Below are positions 12,752 through 25,593 of a stretch of DNA of 64,000 nucleotides, piece after piece (the stretch's first letter is position 1; each line of letters begins with the position of its first letter). A program made the position numbers and the translations under genes. Location of the stretch: assembly GCA_014925825.1 (NCBI GenBank), contig JACGCK010000045.1, forward strand, positions 62,001-126,000, read 5' to 3'. Under the pieces are notes generated by a model. It was not told where the DNA came from and did not search any database. It saw only the letters and a list, made by a program, of their open reading frames with translations. Source of the stretch: Pholiota molesta. Its lineage: Eukaryota > Basidiomycota > Agaricomycetes > Agaricales > Strophariaceae.

Positions 12752-13130
12752 ACCAACAGACGCCTGAAAAAGCAAACAGAAGTGAAGCGCTGAATGCTCC
12801 GGAAGCGCTTAGGATTGAGAGCAAGTGTAGTGGAAGTATCGAGGACCAATCGCACCATGGAATTCATGCACGATAGAGGCTGACTAAATATAAATTTAAT
12901 TGAAACCAGACCAGTCCACTTTGTTCACGACCAGGCGCGATTACAACGATGACCTGTAGTCATAGGGCATGGAGGTCTGTCAGTGTGATTACAAACTTCC
13001 CTAATGAAGTTGTTCCGAAGGCAGTGGGCTTACTGAATGTTACCGCATCGGCCTAGAGATTATAGTTTTCATCCAATTTCGATCGAAGAAACAATCGTCC
13101 AAGGCCCTGAAGGTTGGAAACCTGCATTAT

Positions 13131-13265
13131 CTGTCTTGGAGGATGGCATGTAAGAAAGACCGTTCTAATAAAATACCGTAACGAATGGGCGACTTACCGA
13201 ACGAATGATCATCGACCATAGACAGGCAGGTTCAGCATTGACATAGGCGAAATCCGAGATACAGT
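13131..13265. repeat. Diverged duplicate segment, copy 1
   Basis: Matches 13667-13799 in blocks such as GATGGCATGTAAGAAAGA, ATACCGTAACGAATGG, ATGATCATCGACCATAGA and GGTTCAGCATTGACAT, with small indels. Both copies contain on the minus strand a donor-like GGTAAGTCGG after the shared ATCATTCG/ATCATTG block, so they may be fragments of a duplicated, decayed gene. Confidence 0.75.
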
Positions 13266-13666
13266 TAGTCCCATAAAGTTAACAGGCAAATTGAATTCAC
13301 CCCGAAGTACCCGCAGGGGTTCTCTACGGGTATTTTATATCGTTCCGGTCCCAAAATATGTGTGGCCATGAACCCACGATCGCAAATATCCTCGAATTGT
13401 TGACGGTGTGCTGCCCAAAGGTCTGATAGTCGTTACTAGCGACCTCTTATATAGCAAGTCCATTGAACAAATCATCTAGTAATAATCGTTTGATCAACAT
13501 AAATTTTTCAAAATTTGGCTGGCCAACGCAATGGGAGAAGTAGTTGAAACATAGTACACACCAATACACGTTCCCAAGAGACATTCCATAAAAATTAAAT
13601 CGTTCACTTGCTCTTCGAGTATCTGTTCGAATAATTGAAGTGTAGTGCATGCCAGTGGTTGTCTTT

Positions 13667-13799
13667 CTGTCTAGGAAGATGGCATGTAAGAAAGAATGTT
13701 CCAACAGAATACCGTAACGAATGGCCGACTTACCAATGATCATCGACCATAGATGGACAGGTTCAGCATTGACATGAGTAGGCGAAATCCGAGATACAT
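13667..13799. repeat. Diverged duplicate segment, copy 2
   Basis: Second copy of the segment at 13131-13265, same orientation, about 535 bp downstream. It sits within a 124-codon minus-strand open frame (13821-13447) that has no recognisable domain; copy 1 does not keep an equivalent frame. Confidence 0.75.
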
Positions 13800-15382
13800 T
13801 CATGAAAATTCGAAAATCCATTCAAAACAACTGACATGCGAGTGGTTGTCTTTACGACCTATCCGCCACATCACTCTAACTGAGGGCATGTTTCGGCGTC
13901 AATTCACCGAGTAATTCAAGACATAAAGCGAAAGAGAGTTGATCAACCGTAACGGGGGTTCAATTTATTCATGAGCAGACATAGAAAGAGGTTTGTGGTT
14001 GAAAGGAAGTTGAGATTTTTGCCAACGAATGGATCATCGGAGTTTGATTCGGCAATATCAATTTGGCGCTGTTCCGTCGTACTCCGCTTTCTTCACCTTC
14101 CGACTGACTCTGGACTGACTTGTCAACAACTTGAACTCTTGTTTTCGCCGCTGGAACCTTTGGCTAGCTTTCTTTCTTTTCCGACGCTGGAAGGCATCTT
14201 GAAAGTTGATCTCTAAGATAATTCTATGTATCGGACTGGATATCTTGAACCACGTCTTCACTTATGCTGCCAGTGAGTGTTTTGGACACCGAAGCTCTTC
14301 CGCTTGGCCTTTTTTTGGGGGCTACATTCGAAGCTCTGTGGAAGCAATTACATATCCATTCGCGTCCTCATTTTCCCAGAGACTTAAGACTTAGGGACAA
14401 TATCTGTGGCGTCAGGCCTCTCGCCCCGAAACTTCCGGAATGTCTTCAGAGGTCCATGAGACGAGACGAATAAAGGGATGGCGGACGAAATATGGTTCCA
14501 TTCTGCCTTCTTTTGGCTTATATGTCCCTCATCCACTCGTGTTTGGGAACATCTGGCTTCATCGTGTTAACTATAGCGTCCTTCTCGAAGATAAACTCGG
14601 TATCACCCCACGTTTTCTCATTTGAACCACTCTAGCTTCTCCTAGCCTGCTTCTCTGGAGATGATGTGCTTTAATGATCCACACTGGTCACGGAATAACC
14701 TTTCGCTTTGGATTTGTCCGGTGAATTAGTCGCATATGATGAGATACAGTATCATGGGCTTGCGCCATTCATGGGTTCATGATTATGAAGTGCAGCGCAC
14801 GAAGCTCCTTGGTGGGAAGTGAAGAATATATGAGCGTCAAGACATCTAAAAGTTACTCCTAATAGACCTCTAGTCTCAATATAGAGATACGGTATTTTTG
14901 CTGGCACTGTCAACGGTGGTACAAGGGCTATATCAACCCCAATTTGTAGTTTCCACTCACCCCGTGTTTGGCTGAGAACTCTCGAGGCTCTCTTTCCCCG
15001 ATTCTGATACCATGAATAACTCTTTGGGGTCACTTGATAGCCTCGTCTGATTTAACGGCCACTTTCTGTCATTCACACATGGCGAACATTGTAGCCTTTG
15101 TAAGTCGGTTACTCGCAATCGAGACAGAAGAACATGAAATGGTGTGTTGTGGTTATTTTCGTAACTCAATGAACTGACGCGTGCAGAGTGCTCCGGAGCG
15201 CGTCTCTCTGTAGGAATTTTGTTTCACGGGCCGAAACGCACCGAAGCATTCATTCTTTCCAGTGGTACCTTCCGCCCCAGCCCGCGGTTTCCACCAAAGC
15301 AGCTCCACTCATATATAATCTACGTAGTTGAAGAAGTTGACTCGACTTCTTCCACCACTCTCTGTCTTGGAACGTAGTCAGA

Positions 15383-18300
15383 ATGGGAGGACCTGCTGCT
15401 ACCGCTAGCGCTGACGTTCGCAGTTACGGACATCTCCTCGATCCTAAGCCATGGTATAAGAACTCTCGTTAGTTATATCTCCCTCATTCTTTAATACAGA
15501 TAGTATTGACAAGAATCTAGGTCTCATTCTCTTAAACTTTTGGATCGTCATTTTGTGCGTTCTCATTGCGATGAATCTTTCGAAGCTGGCGGTCTAACTT
15601 TCAAACCGTCTTTTTCAGACTTGTGACATCTTCGACAAATGGCTACGATGGTGATGCTCAAACCCGAATTCTTATTTATGCAATTTTAACCATCAGCGTT
15701 TGCGCAATGCAGGCAGTATGATGAGTACGTGTCTAGTTAGATATTTCACCTGGCCTGTTATGTTGATTTGACTTGCAAAGATGGTCTCCAATCCCTGCCT
15801 CAGTGGCAAAGCGCGTTCAACCACCCCACAGGAGGAGCAGTAAGTCCGGCTATCTTTTATCTAATACCTCGATTTTCTAAATTCCGATCTCATAGCTCGG
15901 ATTGTTAGGTGCTATCCAGGTATTTGAGAAACGACCCAAAAAGCTTTCTGAGCTCCTGATCAATCTGCTTGGTCAGAACATCGGCTCTCTGTGTGCACTT
16001 CCCTTTGCGCCCTACATGGCTGATGGCCTTGGGAGAAGGTCGACCATCATCTGTGGTGCTTGCTTGATGGTAATTGGGACCGTGGTGCAAACAGCGTCTC
16101 AGAACGTTCGTATGTTTATTGGCGCTCGGTACGTATAACCTTGTGATTTTATAACCACTTCTGAGCTTATTAACGTTGTCTTGTCCTTTTAGTTGGCTCA
16201 TTGGCTTCGGGTTGAATTTCGCGGCCACTGGTGCTCCTATGCTAATTTCTGAGGTCGCTTATCCCAGTAATTTGTCGCAACGTTATTGACGACAGTCATT
16301 CGAGACTGATTGCATTGTTCGTAGGTCAAAGAGGCCAGATTACTTCGCTCTACAACAGTCTTTGGTTTGTCTTCGAACTCTACCGTGAATTGGAGCTAAC
16401 TCAATGATATTTTATATATTGAAGGATCTTCGGGAGCTTTATTGCTGCATGGACGGTAATTAATCTATATCTCATGATCTGTGGAGTATTCTAACCAATT
16501 AACAGACCTTTGGAACTTTCCATGTTCAAACCAGTTGGTCGTGGAGAATACCGTCGGCCATCCAGGGGTTCCCTTCTGTTATCCAACTAGCTTTGATATG
16601 GTTTGTTCCCGAATCGCCGAGATGGCTCATGTATAAAGGAAGGCCCGTAGACACGCTCGTTGCGTGAAAACGTTTTTGTTGCTGATATTGTATCACCAAT
16701 TCGTTTTAGGGAGGACGAAGCTCTTAAAATTTTGGCCTATTATCATGCACGAGGAAACGAGTAAGCTCGATGAAACTTACTTTTAATCCCTTCTTATCCA
16801 ATGTGCGTACGTCTAGGAAAGATCCTCTCGTTGAATATGAATACGAAGAAATCAAGGCTGCGATAGAGCTTGACCGACAAGTCGCTCATAGCGTTGGGTG
16901 GCTGACGCTCTTCAAAACTCCTGGCAACCTTAAGCGAGTCAGAATTATTGTTGCAATTGCCTTCTTCTCTCAGTGGTCAGGAAATGGACTGGCGTGAGTT
17001 TGTTCTCCATATGTTGTTGATATCTGGTGTTAAACACGTAATCTTTTCGCTCCAGTTCATATTGCAAGTATAGGCCGACATTCAACAGAAGATTAGGCTT
17101 ACCTGGAAAACGTTATAGATCTCAACAAGGTCTTGGACGCCGTTGGCGGTGCGTAGTTCCAATGTCCAACTTTAGCTGTTAGAATGCTTATCGTTCGCAT
17201 TATCAGTGACCGACCCTACGATTCAATTGTTGATAGTACGACCTTTCCCTTCATCGCATAATCCTCTCTACATGATCGTCTTTTATAGAACGGAGTCTTA
17301 CAAATTTATAACTTTATTATTTGCGTCTTCGCATCTCTCTGGTGTGACAAAATCGGACGAAGGAAGTTGTTCATAACCGCTACAGCTGGCAAGCTATTTT
17401 CTCGACCTTTATCATCTGTTTTTCTCTGATATCGGTTGCTTTGAATGCTAGGTATGCTTGTAACATGGGTAATCGAAACTCTGTGCTTCGCATTATATTC
17501 TAAGACAGGACATCCGGCTGCTGGCCATACGTTTATTGCCATGATCTGTAAGTCAATAATCGCGTCATTTTTCGAGCTTTCGGAATCTAATAACCACTTC
17601 TGCGGTTTGGATAGTCATATTCTCTACATTTTGTGAGTATGACAGTGGACTTCTCGTAGACATGTGCTCATGATGACTTCTCCGCAGACGCGGCAAGTGT
17701 TTGACGAGTTGTTTACGCCTCAAAAAGGCTAATTTCCTTGCATCAAGATGGCATATTCTCCACTTATTGTTACGTGAGCAGCCCGGGAAAAAAGACTTCC
17801 CATGTCTTGCAAAGTCTAACCAACCTCTCTAATTATGAACATAGCTACGCTGTTGAGATTCTGCCATATAACCTGCGGTCCAAGGGCTTCACGCTCTTCA
17901 ACTTTACGATTTGTCTCTCGTTGATTTTCAATCAGTAAGAAAGGTTATCTATCTAGCTTGCGCGATTGCTAATTATTTCTTTTATTCAATTGTAGATATG
18001 TGAATCCCATTGCACTTCAGAATATTGGATGGAAATACTACGTAAACCATTTATGTAAATATTATGGTGCCAACTAACGACATTCCACAGACCGTATACA
18101 TCGCCTGGCTTAGTTTCGAGCTTGTCTTTATCTGTCTATACTTGGTAGAGACTAAGAATGTGCGTATTACAACCGATAGTTGCACTAAACAAATTTCTAA
18201 CTCCAGCCTTTCTGTTATTAAGCGCACTCTAGAGGAAACAGCGGCGTATGTTGTATTCTGGATATCAATCTCTGCGTGGCTTTTCTCACATTCCAAACAG

Positions 18301-18412
18301 GCTCTTCGACGGAGACGACCAAGTGGCCTTGATAGCAAACAAAGCTTCGGATAGATTTGAGGAAAAAGCTACCGAAATACGAATCGAAGCAGACGAGAAG
18401 AGCTCAATTTAA
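15383..18412 (+). CDS. MFS sugar transporter, lactose permease (LAC12)-like
   Basis: Twelve-helix sugar transporter of the plasma membrane, assembled from about 20 short exons. Motifs in order: LVTSSTNGYDGSMMNGLQSL in helix 1, PYMADGLGRRSTI (the G-R-R loop), FGLNFAATGAPMLISEVAYP, RGQITSLYNSLW, PESPRWLMYKGR, SQWSGNGLASYYLNKVLDAV, INGVLQIYNF with CDKIGRRKLF, TYAVEILPYNLRSKGF and VETKNRTLEETAALFDG near the C terminus. This order is diagnostic for the sugar porter family, and the start and end match its usual limits. Three introns, at about 17064, 17399 and 17693, only keep frame if the donor is GC rather than GT. One intron (57 nt after LGLLGAIQ) is free of stops and could be retained by naive prediction. 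Substrate not known; hexose, lactose and related sugars are typical. Confidence 0.88.
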
Positions 18413-19243
18413 GGTAGTGGTTCTATTCTTGTAGTATTATTTCTGTGGTGTTCGGATATACGAAGAGCTGAGTGACCCGATGAATTTAGCGTCTATTGTA
18501 TCAATATGGGAAATATATGTCCAACTATGAACTTTGCAATCCCTTAGGTCTCCGTTGAAGCGAGAGCCATTCTGAACGCTGAGTAGTCGCTCATCAGTCG
18601 CTCGTTCCATATTATTCTTGACCGCCGACAGACACGGCTTCGTGCTGAAATAACAGTCCGGGTGTATCAGAGGGGAATGAACTTCGGGAGCCTTAATATA
18701 ATGAATAACGTGGTAGCCATCCATCAACAGTTCAAACGTTCAAATATAACTAGGTAGAAAGTTACATGACACGGGGTTGAATAATGGGGTTGATCAAATG
18801 CCTCGGAATGTGACCGTAGTAGGCCGCGGAGGATGACTGGGATGGTAATCATCAGAGTGTTTGCGTCTAACGAGTAGCAAGTTTCAGAGATCCGATGGAA
18901 TGCATTTTCATGATATTCATATTCAATATGAAACCACAAGCACGTTCGTATTTCCTTCCGGTATTTCCATAATTCCATTCCTATGTTCTATTTTTCGTTG
19001 TTGCCAGCTGTAGATAGTCGACTCGGAGTCACTGTTCGAATATGCGATGTTCAATTGTCATTGCTAAGCGCTAAGCACTCAAGCTCTCAGGCCCAGGCCC
19101 AGCAAACACATGCGGGCTGAAAGATTATCTCAAATCGGCTCGACTTAGCGGTTTTGAGTACTCGTATAAAATACAGAGCTATGTTCCGAGTCGTATTTTC
19201 GCAAGACCACATATTCTTAGGCTTACGCTCCCGCTACTCAACA
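18413..19243. other. Spacer and promoter of the first six-cysteine gene
   Basis: No supported exon. A TATA box TATAAAATA lies at 19165-19173, about 79 bases before the start codon of the next gene. Confidence 0.5.
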
Positions 19244-19709
19244 ATGAAATACAATCTCATCGCTGCTGCTACCTTGTTAGCATTTGCCTCTCAAGCCTTC
19301 GGAACCCCGACCACGAGTACAACGATCTCTTATCAATGTAAGCAATACCGCATGATGTGAGCAATATAATCTGACCAGTCGAAATTCTTAGGTGATCCTC
19401 CAGCTGGCGGCAGTGGACTTGTGCGTATCTTTCAGCTTCTATAACGATCACGGCCTAGGTAGCTCAGTTGAAACATTCCGTTTCTCCCTTTCAGAAATGT
19501 CGGTATCTTTGACTGCTGGCGTGGCCTCATGAAAATTGATATACTTATCTGTGCAGGTCCCTTCGGATATCGCTGCTGCGGGCCGTACGTCAACGCACTC
19601 GGAAGGTATGCCAGTATATTAAGTACAAAAGGTATATACTCAACTATATTGTAACTCATCGTGCAGCTGCATTCCTGGAGAAGCTGGACCATGCCCTGAC
19701 CTTTCTTAA
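19244..19709 (+). CDS. Small secreted six-cysteine protein, copy 1
   Basis: First member of a nine-gene family in this window. Exons 19244-19337, 19392-19420, 19495-19498 (4 nt), 19557-19605 and 19667-19709 give 72 residues. The N terminus is a clear signal peptide (Lys, then LIAAATLLAFASQAFG). The mature part has six cysteines spaced C-x10-C-x5-CC-x9-C-x7-C, with CPFGYRCCGP at the core. Introns 1 and 3 interrupt the first bases of the Cys1 and Cys2 codons (T|GT). A consensus TATA box precedes it. Exon 2 is 29 nt, longer than the 14 nt usual in the family. The protein is presumably secreted and disulphide-bonded; no known function recognised. Confidence 0.85.
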
Positions 19710-20398
19710 ATTAAAATTTCTCAATCAATCGGCGTATTTTTTTGCCTACATTTTGTTCACTTGTCAAACATGCACAATCAGTTGATACCTCTGCTTGTAA
19801 TTGAGCTTGGGAGTTATAAAATATAAAAACGAGCGTGAAACTACCGTTAAACGAAAGTACGAAATACAACCATCAATCTATGAAGCGACATCTTTACCCG
19901 CGGAGGACGGCACCGTCCTGCGTAGCTGATCATAAATAGCACAGGAAATAAATTCTGCTGGTAGGTCATGTCTAATTTTAGCCCAGGAACGAGGAATCCT
20001 AGATTCCTACTATGTACCTCTGTCTCAGACTCAAGAACGCACACCTGAGTTACAAGCAAGGCACGCCTATATGACCAGCGCCGAATCTACATTGCAATCA
20101 TTGCAACTCGGAGAAATACCTGAAGAAATGCATTTTTTTATCCCGTGCCTTTGAGAACCCGATCTCACATCTTGCGGTGACCCATAATGTCAAGCTGCTT
20201 TATGGATCATGCTACAAATGGGCCATTCAGGATCCAACTCTCATTTTGCGGATGTCTTCTAATTCATTCCACTTGAATTTCTACACCAGGAAATAACTCG
20301 ACCAGAAGGGGTTAGGTCAGCCTCTTCAAAGCTTATGCACCGAAAACCTATAAGTAGAGGCTAATTCTTTGGTGTACTTCAGCTCCAAATCGTCCAAA
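19710..20398. other. Spacer between six-cysteine genes 1 and 2
   Basis: No supported exon. A TATA-like TATAAGTAG at 20349-20357 precedes copy 2 by about 50 bases. Confidence 0.5.
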
Positions 20399-20848
20399 AT
20401 GCAATTCAAAATCACTACCAGTATTCTCTTTGTCTTCGTCGCCCAGGCATTTGCGGCTCCCAACCCTCAGGAAACCGACGTAGTCTATCGCTGTATGTCG
20501 CTCCGGTTTGCTGGATTATTCTTGCCCATTACTTGACTAATGCAAATCCTTCAAATGTTATAGGCCATACCTCAGCTGTAAGTCGATAATTCTCTTCCTA
20601 CAGAGAAATAACGCTTATAAGTCTCTCTAGGATTGTGAATAATTGCCCAGACTTTGCGTTCAATTCTCTTTGTCTGACCATAGCTCAATTTTCATACAGG
20701 CCCTGATCCTACATGGAACTGTTGCGGCCCTAGAAGCCCAACTCTCGGTGGATAGTAAGTCAACCATATGCATAACACATTAATACTCTCTACATCTACT
20801 AATGCCACTCATAGCTGCCGTGCTCCGGAATTGCTCTGCATCCGTTAA
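20399..20848 (+). CDS. Small secreted six-cysteine protein, copy 2
   Basis: Exons 20399-20492, 20564-20577, 20631-20634 (4-nt microexon GATT), 20700-20754 and 20815-20848 give 66 residues. Exon 1 has exactly the same length as in copy 1 (94 nt) and encodes a hydrophobic signal peptide ending AQAFA, followed by a short acidic propeptide-like stretch. Cysteine spacing C-x5-C-x6-CC-x10-C-x6-C, with WNCCGP at the core. The last exon encodes only CRAPELLCIR after one completing base. Intron phases 1-0-1-2 as in the other copies. Function unknown. Confidence 0.85.
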
Positions 20849-22098
20849 TCGGTGCATGGTTGAGTTACATAGCACACACGCGAAACGGCCAATCTATCCA
20901 GTCCTGTCCTAGGAGTAATCCTATAATATGTTTTGTGATGTCTGCATTAGCATTCCCACCTATAGTCCCTTATAACAATATTCCGCGTTGCAGAGTCTAC
21001 AAACATTTCTCCTGAATTGCCAGTCATTCCTCTGTGTGAAAATCATATCATAAAGGGTGGTATAAGTAATTTATGCGTCCATGTTATCCGCGATGACTGT
21101 CAAGTACTCAGATCTTACTCAGATGTCACATCAGGTCTTTGGAGGCTTGGTGCCGCTTTTGGGCGCTCCCAAGGCGCTCCCAGCGCTTATGACCATTTGT
21201 CTCGCGGGCCGAATGACCGATCAGTCTAAAATTAACCGTAATTCGCAGGTAAGTACGATTTGGGTGCCAGCGGTGTCGAGACCAAGTCGAGGCTTCGAGG
21301 CTTCTGGGATTTCACCCAAATTTCGCCCGGGATTTTCCATTTGTTCTGCCGATCATGAGGTCCATCGTAAGTGTCAGTGAAGCCCTGATAATAAAGTGGT
21401 GCGAGTGGGATCACTCTCCACCTTACAAAGGCGCTGGAGTCGATCGTGTTCCCATCCGCTTGAACCCCAAAAAAGAGGAGCCCGTGATTAAGGCTATGTA
21501 GAATACAATATTCCATAATTATACGTAAAATAGACTTGGAGGTGAGCAAACAGAAGTTGGACGCTGAGTGTGCTGAATGTAGAAATCTTATACTTCAGAC
21601 AGTTTTGAATCGTTTGAATTGTACAGGCCAATTAGCACGAGTTCCGCGAATGACGCCCGTCAGCGTCTCACAAACGTGAGCCTTCAAAGAAGTTTTATGG
21701 TCATTTCTAGACGCATCAGACTATAGGGCGAGAACAGAATGAGCCGTGACGGTGCATTGCTAACTCAAACGCAGTTTGGCTTCTATGAAATTACGAAAAT
21801 TACAATTCCTCTCCGATTTCTATCATGCTTTTGGATCATCTACGGGGTTATATACAGTGTACATCATGTTACACCGCCTTACAATCACTTTCAGTACTTC
21901 CATGTATGTATATGTATGCCAAGAAATAGGAATGAGAATTCAGCTCACGACGAGCTCATAGAATGCGGGCCAAGATGAATGCTGCCAAGACGAAGAAGAA
22001 ATACAATTCAAATCAGAACGTCCTATGAAAAGGATATAAAAGCCTACGATTCTTGTAGAGCCGACTTAGATCATCTCTAGACCTCTCAACTCCTCATC
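20849..22098. other. Spacer between six-cysteine genes 2 and 3
   Basis: About 1.25 kb. Short ORFs on both strands around 21080-21550 have no recognisable domain. I looked for a further copy of the CC-containing exon and found none. TATAAAA at 22035-22041 precedes copy 3 by about 64 bases. Confidence 0.5.
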
Positions 22099-22517
22099 AT
22101 GCAATACAAGACTATTTTGGCCGCGATCCTGATCGCTGTTCTCCCAGCTGCTCTCGCCGTTCAGCAGCTGTTGCCGCTTGATTCTGCTTGTGAGTGACTC
22201 GGCTCCAAGGAACAGTTCGTCCAAGCTCACGCCCTAGCACCACATTCGCAGGTACCAGTAATAGTGTGAGTAGGCTAATTACGAATCTCTCGAAATTCGA
22301 ACTCATTATTCTTTCATTTTAGCAATGTATTTGATATCAACCATTGAAGAAGTTAAGAATCATAGCTGATGTGGTACCAATGATTCTAGGCCTTTCGAAG
22401 AATTGCTGTGGCTTCGTACCAACTCACAAATCGTAATTTAATTTAAATTTCTTTTATTCCCTCGAATTGAGCTGATCTGGATATATTAGCTGCCTTCCCC
22501 AGGGCACCGTATGCTGA
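22099..22517 (+). CDS. Small secreted six-cysteine protein, copy 3 (compact)
   Basis: Exons 22099-22189, 22252-22265, 22323-22326 (4-nt CAAT), 22390-22432 and 22490-22517 give 59 residues, the shortest member. Signal peptide rich in Ala/Leu/Ile (ILAAILIAVLPAALA). Spacing C-x5-C-x4-CC-x8-C-x6-C, so every loop is at or near the family minimum. The protein ends on its last cysteine. Reading straight through the last donor gives a stop after four cysteines (TCG TAA); splicing at TC|GTAATT to the AG at 22488-22489 restores the two terminal cysteines and the family phase. An isoform with four cysteines is therefore possible. Confidence 0.8.
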
Positions 22518-22936
22518 GGGGATTGTTAGGAGATGGTTGATGACGGATACTAGTGCTCAAAGATCAAAGAACGGATGTAATTTTCATGGGACCGACTTCA
22601 ATGTATTAATGTGTTTCCTAGCTCCTTTGTATTTGACGTTCTAGTACCCCATTTCATGTCCAGCCAATGTCCGCCATCGGGGAGTACTCCTTCTGACCGT
22701 TTGCGGAAATTATTGCCCTAAAAGAGACATGCTTGGCATTGATTTCAAATCCCACGTGCGCGTCCCGTTTTAGATTGTGATGACACTGATGAGCGCCCAA
22801 TGATCTCCTAAGCACATCTCCGAGTCGGAAAACGCAGAAAGTAATCATGGAGCAATGTATTTATGGACAAGTCTTCCACCTTTCCTCCGTATGTTTTATA
22901 AAGCCCCGAAATCCCCGCTGCGAGTATACTTCTAGC
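22518..22936. other. Spacer between convergent copies 3 and 4
   Basis: Region between the 3' ends of copy 3 (+) and copy 4 (-). No exon supported. Confidence 0.5.
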
Positions 22937-23402
22937 CTAAAAGGCACAAACCTCGCCGGGCGCAAGAATGCGGCAACTGTAAATTGTAGGTTTAGCTGGA
23001 ATGCTTTCATCAAGTAACGATAGTCTAGCTTACGTTCCACCAACACCCTCTAAGATCGGTCCACAACAAGTATATTCGGCGCTGGGGCCTGGGGTCACAA
23101 AGTGATTAGTTACAGAACCACCGCCGTCAGATGTCATATTGAATGACTTACAAACATCCTGTGAAATCCGCACGCAGTATGTATCAGTTAATACCTGTCA
23201 GCATCCACGAAACGGGTTATGATGACTTACGACTCCATTTGCACCTAACAAAGGAGGATTAGCTGCGGTGAATCAATAAGCCGTCCATAAATTACTTACA
23301 GTGATAGACAACGTCGTCGCGAGTTTCAATCTCAGCCGGGAATGCTGCAGTTTGAGCAGCGAGAGCGAATAAGGCAGAGAGTACGAAGAATAACCTGGCC
23401 AT
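22937..23402 (-). CDS. Small secreted six-cysteine protein, copy 4
   Basis: Exons 23402-23300, 23244-23231, 23158-23152 (7-nt microexon GATGTTT), 23088-23034 and 22976-22937 give 72 residues. Signal peptide LFFVLSALFALAAQTAA, then an acidic pro-like stretch with a dibasic-free ETRDD. Spacing C-x6-C-x6-CC-x10-C-x8-C, core YTCCGPILEGVGGTC, which is close to copies 7 and 9. It is inverted relative to copies 1-3. The 7-nt microexon is intermediate between the 4-nt and 10-nt forms and keeps the phase, as expected for codon-sized gain or loss. Confidence 0.85.
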
Positions 23403-25593
23403 TGTTTGAAATGTGTCTGGAATGTCTGTTTTGGCCCTTTGCCTCACTTTAAGTACCGCAGGACCCAACTACAAGTTCCAAATTCATGTTCTATGCCAAG
23501 ACTGTCGCATTTTCAAAATAAAGATCATAATCAAGCATGAACGGATTCGATTTAGAGTTTGAAAAATAGATATTAAACAAGACCTTCCACGAAGCAGGGA
23601 CAGACGAACATTGGGATCCGAGAAAGCAGTTAAATCCCCAAGGAATCACGAGCTCCCTCAGGTAGTTCAGATTTCGCGGTAATCCGCCGCATTTACGAAT
23701 GCCCGACGGTAGGATGCGGATTAGTAGCTTTGGACTTTCCGATTCATAAGATTCATTACAATAATGCTGCAAACTTTCCTGACAGCGGCCGCAATTTATG
23801 TAACGTTGGAGGTTTTACCCAAGTTATACCCACTAAAATTTCCGAAATTGTTGAGTACGTTGTACGTCTGATCATATGAGGAGTCCTAGTCATGGGATTA
23901 ATAAGTTGTTGGCCTGTCTGCCCTGAGAAATGCCCTGGGCGCTTTTTGAGAGGAGTTAGCCTTTAAGTTGGAATGTCAATGTAATGCCATGGCCCATGTA
24001 TCGTCGATATCATGTGCTGCTGCGATGATGGAGGACACAGAGACACGGAACAACAATATTTGCATAAAGATTATGTCAAGTATACGCCCAGCCGACTCAG
24101 AGTGATTCGGTAAGACTCAACGCACAATCAGTCGGGTCGGGGCTTCTTTATGGCTCTCTCTCACTCCACTCATTCCCGAGCCTGTACTTATGAACTTTCA
24201 TCAGACTTCTCTTTTCACAGATACTTGTCATTTGAATCACTAAGAATCCTGCAGATTCGAAGTGTCTTTTCGTCGTGATCATTCTACATGACAATGGTCG
24301 CACTACTTCGCCATGTCAATTTGAATTTGAATCCGAATATTTGCCCATCAGCCATTCTGCAAGCGCCGGACAGCTGCAACTTTTGATCTCATTCAGAAGG
24401 TCGGGTAGTTCGGCTTTACAAAGGTGTGTCTTGACTCAATGAATGTGGTGGGATGCAATAATGAAAATTTACCTGATAAGTATCGCATCTTTACCCAGGG
24501 CACACGTTGGGGTGATGGTTTTCGGCAATGAACGTCGAACGTGGGGAACATTGAAGTTTCAAGGCGTGTTTGGATGTGTCGTGCCGTAGCATGGAAGACC
24601 GAACGTTTCTTTTCTTTTCATGCACGTCTTCATGTGAAGACAAAGCTGGCACAAATCCGATGAAGGTGGAGAATTCACTGGCCATGGTCTAATGGAAGAC
24701 GATATACGTTGCGGTCCCGGAGATTGCTATCCAAAAATGAACAGAATTTCAACGTTCCACATCCCGAGGCCGTTGAAGCTGTGGGATAGCTGACCTGAAG
24801 CTCGAAGCTCGACCCACATTATATCCAGAACTTCCCAAATAAGATGTCACCGTATCCATCCATCGAAGCTTGGATGCACTGTGGTTTGCTTCGCTGTCAG
24901 CGCTTTCTCGAGGAGGATCGTGGAGCTGTGGAACGTCTGCAGTCCTCGAGGCTTGAGGAGAGTTGCAATCGTAGTGATACCCGATGATTTCTGCATTCCT
25001 CAAGTTCCCAACTCCACACCAGCGAGAGACCTGGTCAGGCGACAAATATTCCCCAAACCCCGCACTCTTGGGCTGAAAGTGGCCCTTGGCATTGCATTCA
25101 AAGTGACTCCGTAGCAATCGCGTCTTCAGTCGCTTCCTTGTCAAATTCCTCCTCAAAATCAGCAGTTCAAATCGCCAGGTAAGACAAAGTAGGTTCGATG
25201 GAAGAACTTGGGAATGTTTCGGGAAAACGAGAAAATCGCGAGAACTATTATCAAATTTCAGAGCCTCAGTATTGTGTCAAAACAATCAGAGTCCAAATTG
25301 GAGCCAAAACCCATTAGTCCAAGTTGCTATTCGTGGAGCAGAATATATCGTGGCCGCAGTAAGATGTAGCTCTAGATAGTTTTACTTGGATGCTGAACGA
25401 CGGGGGAGGAAACTGGGAGGAAAGCAAGAGGAATGAGGGAGATTTGAAGAACGTAAAACGACTCCGAGTATTTACAACGCTGGTCACAATCGCGGTCACG
25501 TGACCAACGCGTCCTGTTCAACATCGTTGCTGATGTTGAAGCTCTTGATTGTCGACGACGACAAGGCCTTTGTCTTTATCCATTATCCTTACA
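23403..25593. other. Spacer upstream of the kinesin gene
   Basis: About 2.2 kb without a gene I can support. Minus-strand open frames at 24491-24685 and 24749-25156 (135 codons) have no recognised domain and no confirming splice pattern; they may be ch ance or fragments of an orphan gene. The region holds the promoters of copy 4 (-) and the kinesin gene (+). Confidence 0.4.

Larger units (their letters stand above)
12752..15382. other. Gene-poor region with duplicated fragments
   Basis: About 2.6 kb with no gene I can support. It holds two copies of a roughly 130-bp segment and assorted short ORFs without domain similarity. The 3' part must contain the promoter of the sugar transporter. Confidence 0.5.

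Noticed and set aside
22390..22436. Copy 3 as a truncated four-cysteine pseudogene ending at TCG TAA
   Set aside because: A donor at TC|GTAATT and an acceptor before 22490 restore the last exon with two cysteines, the family phase and a total divisible by three.
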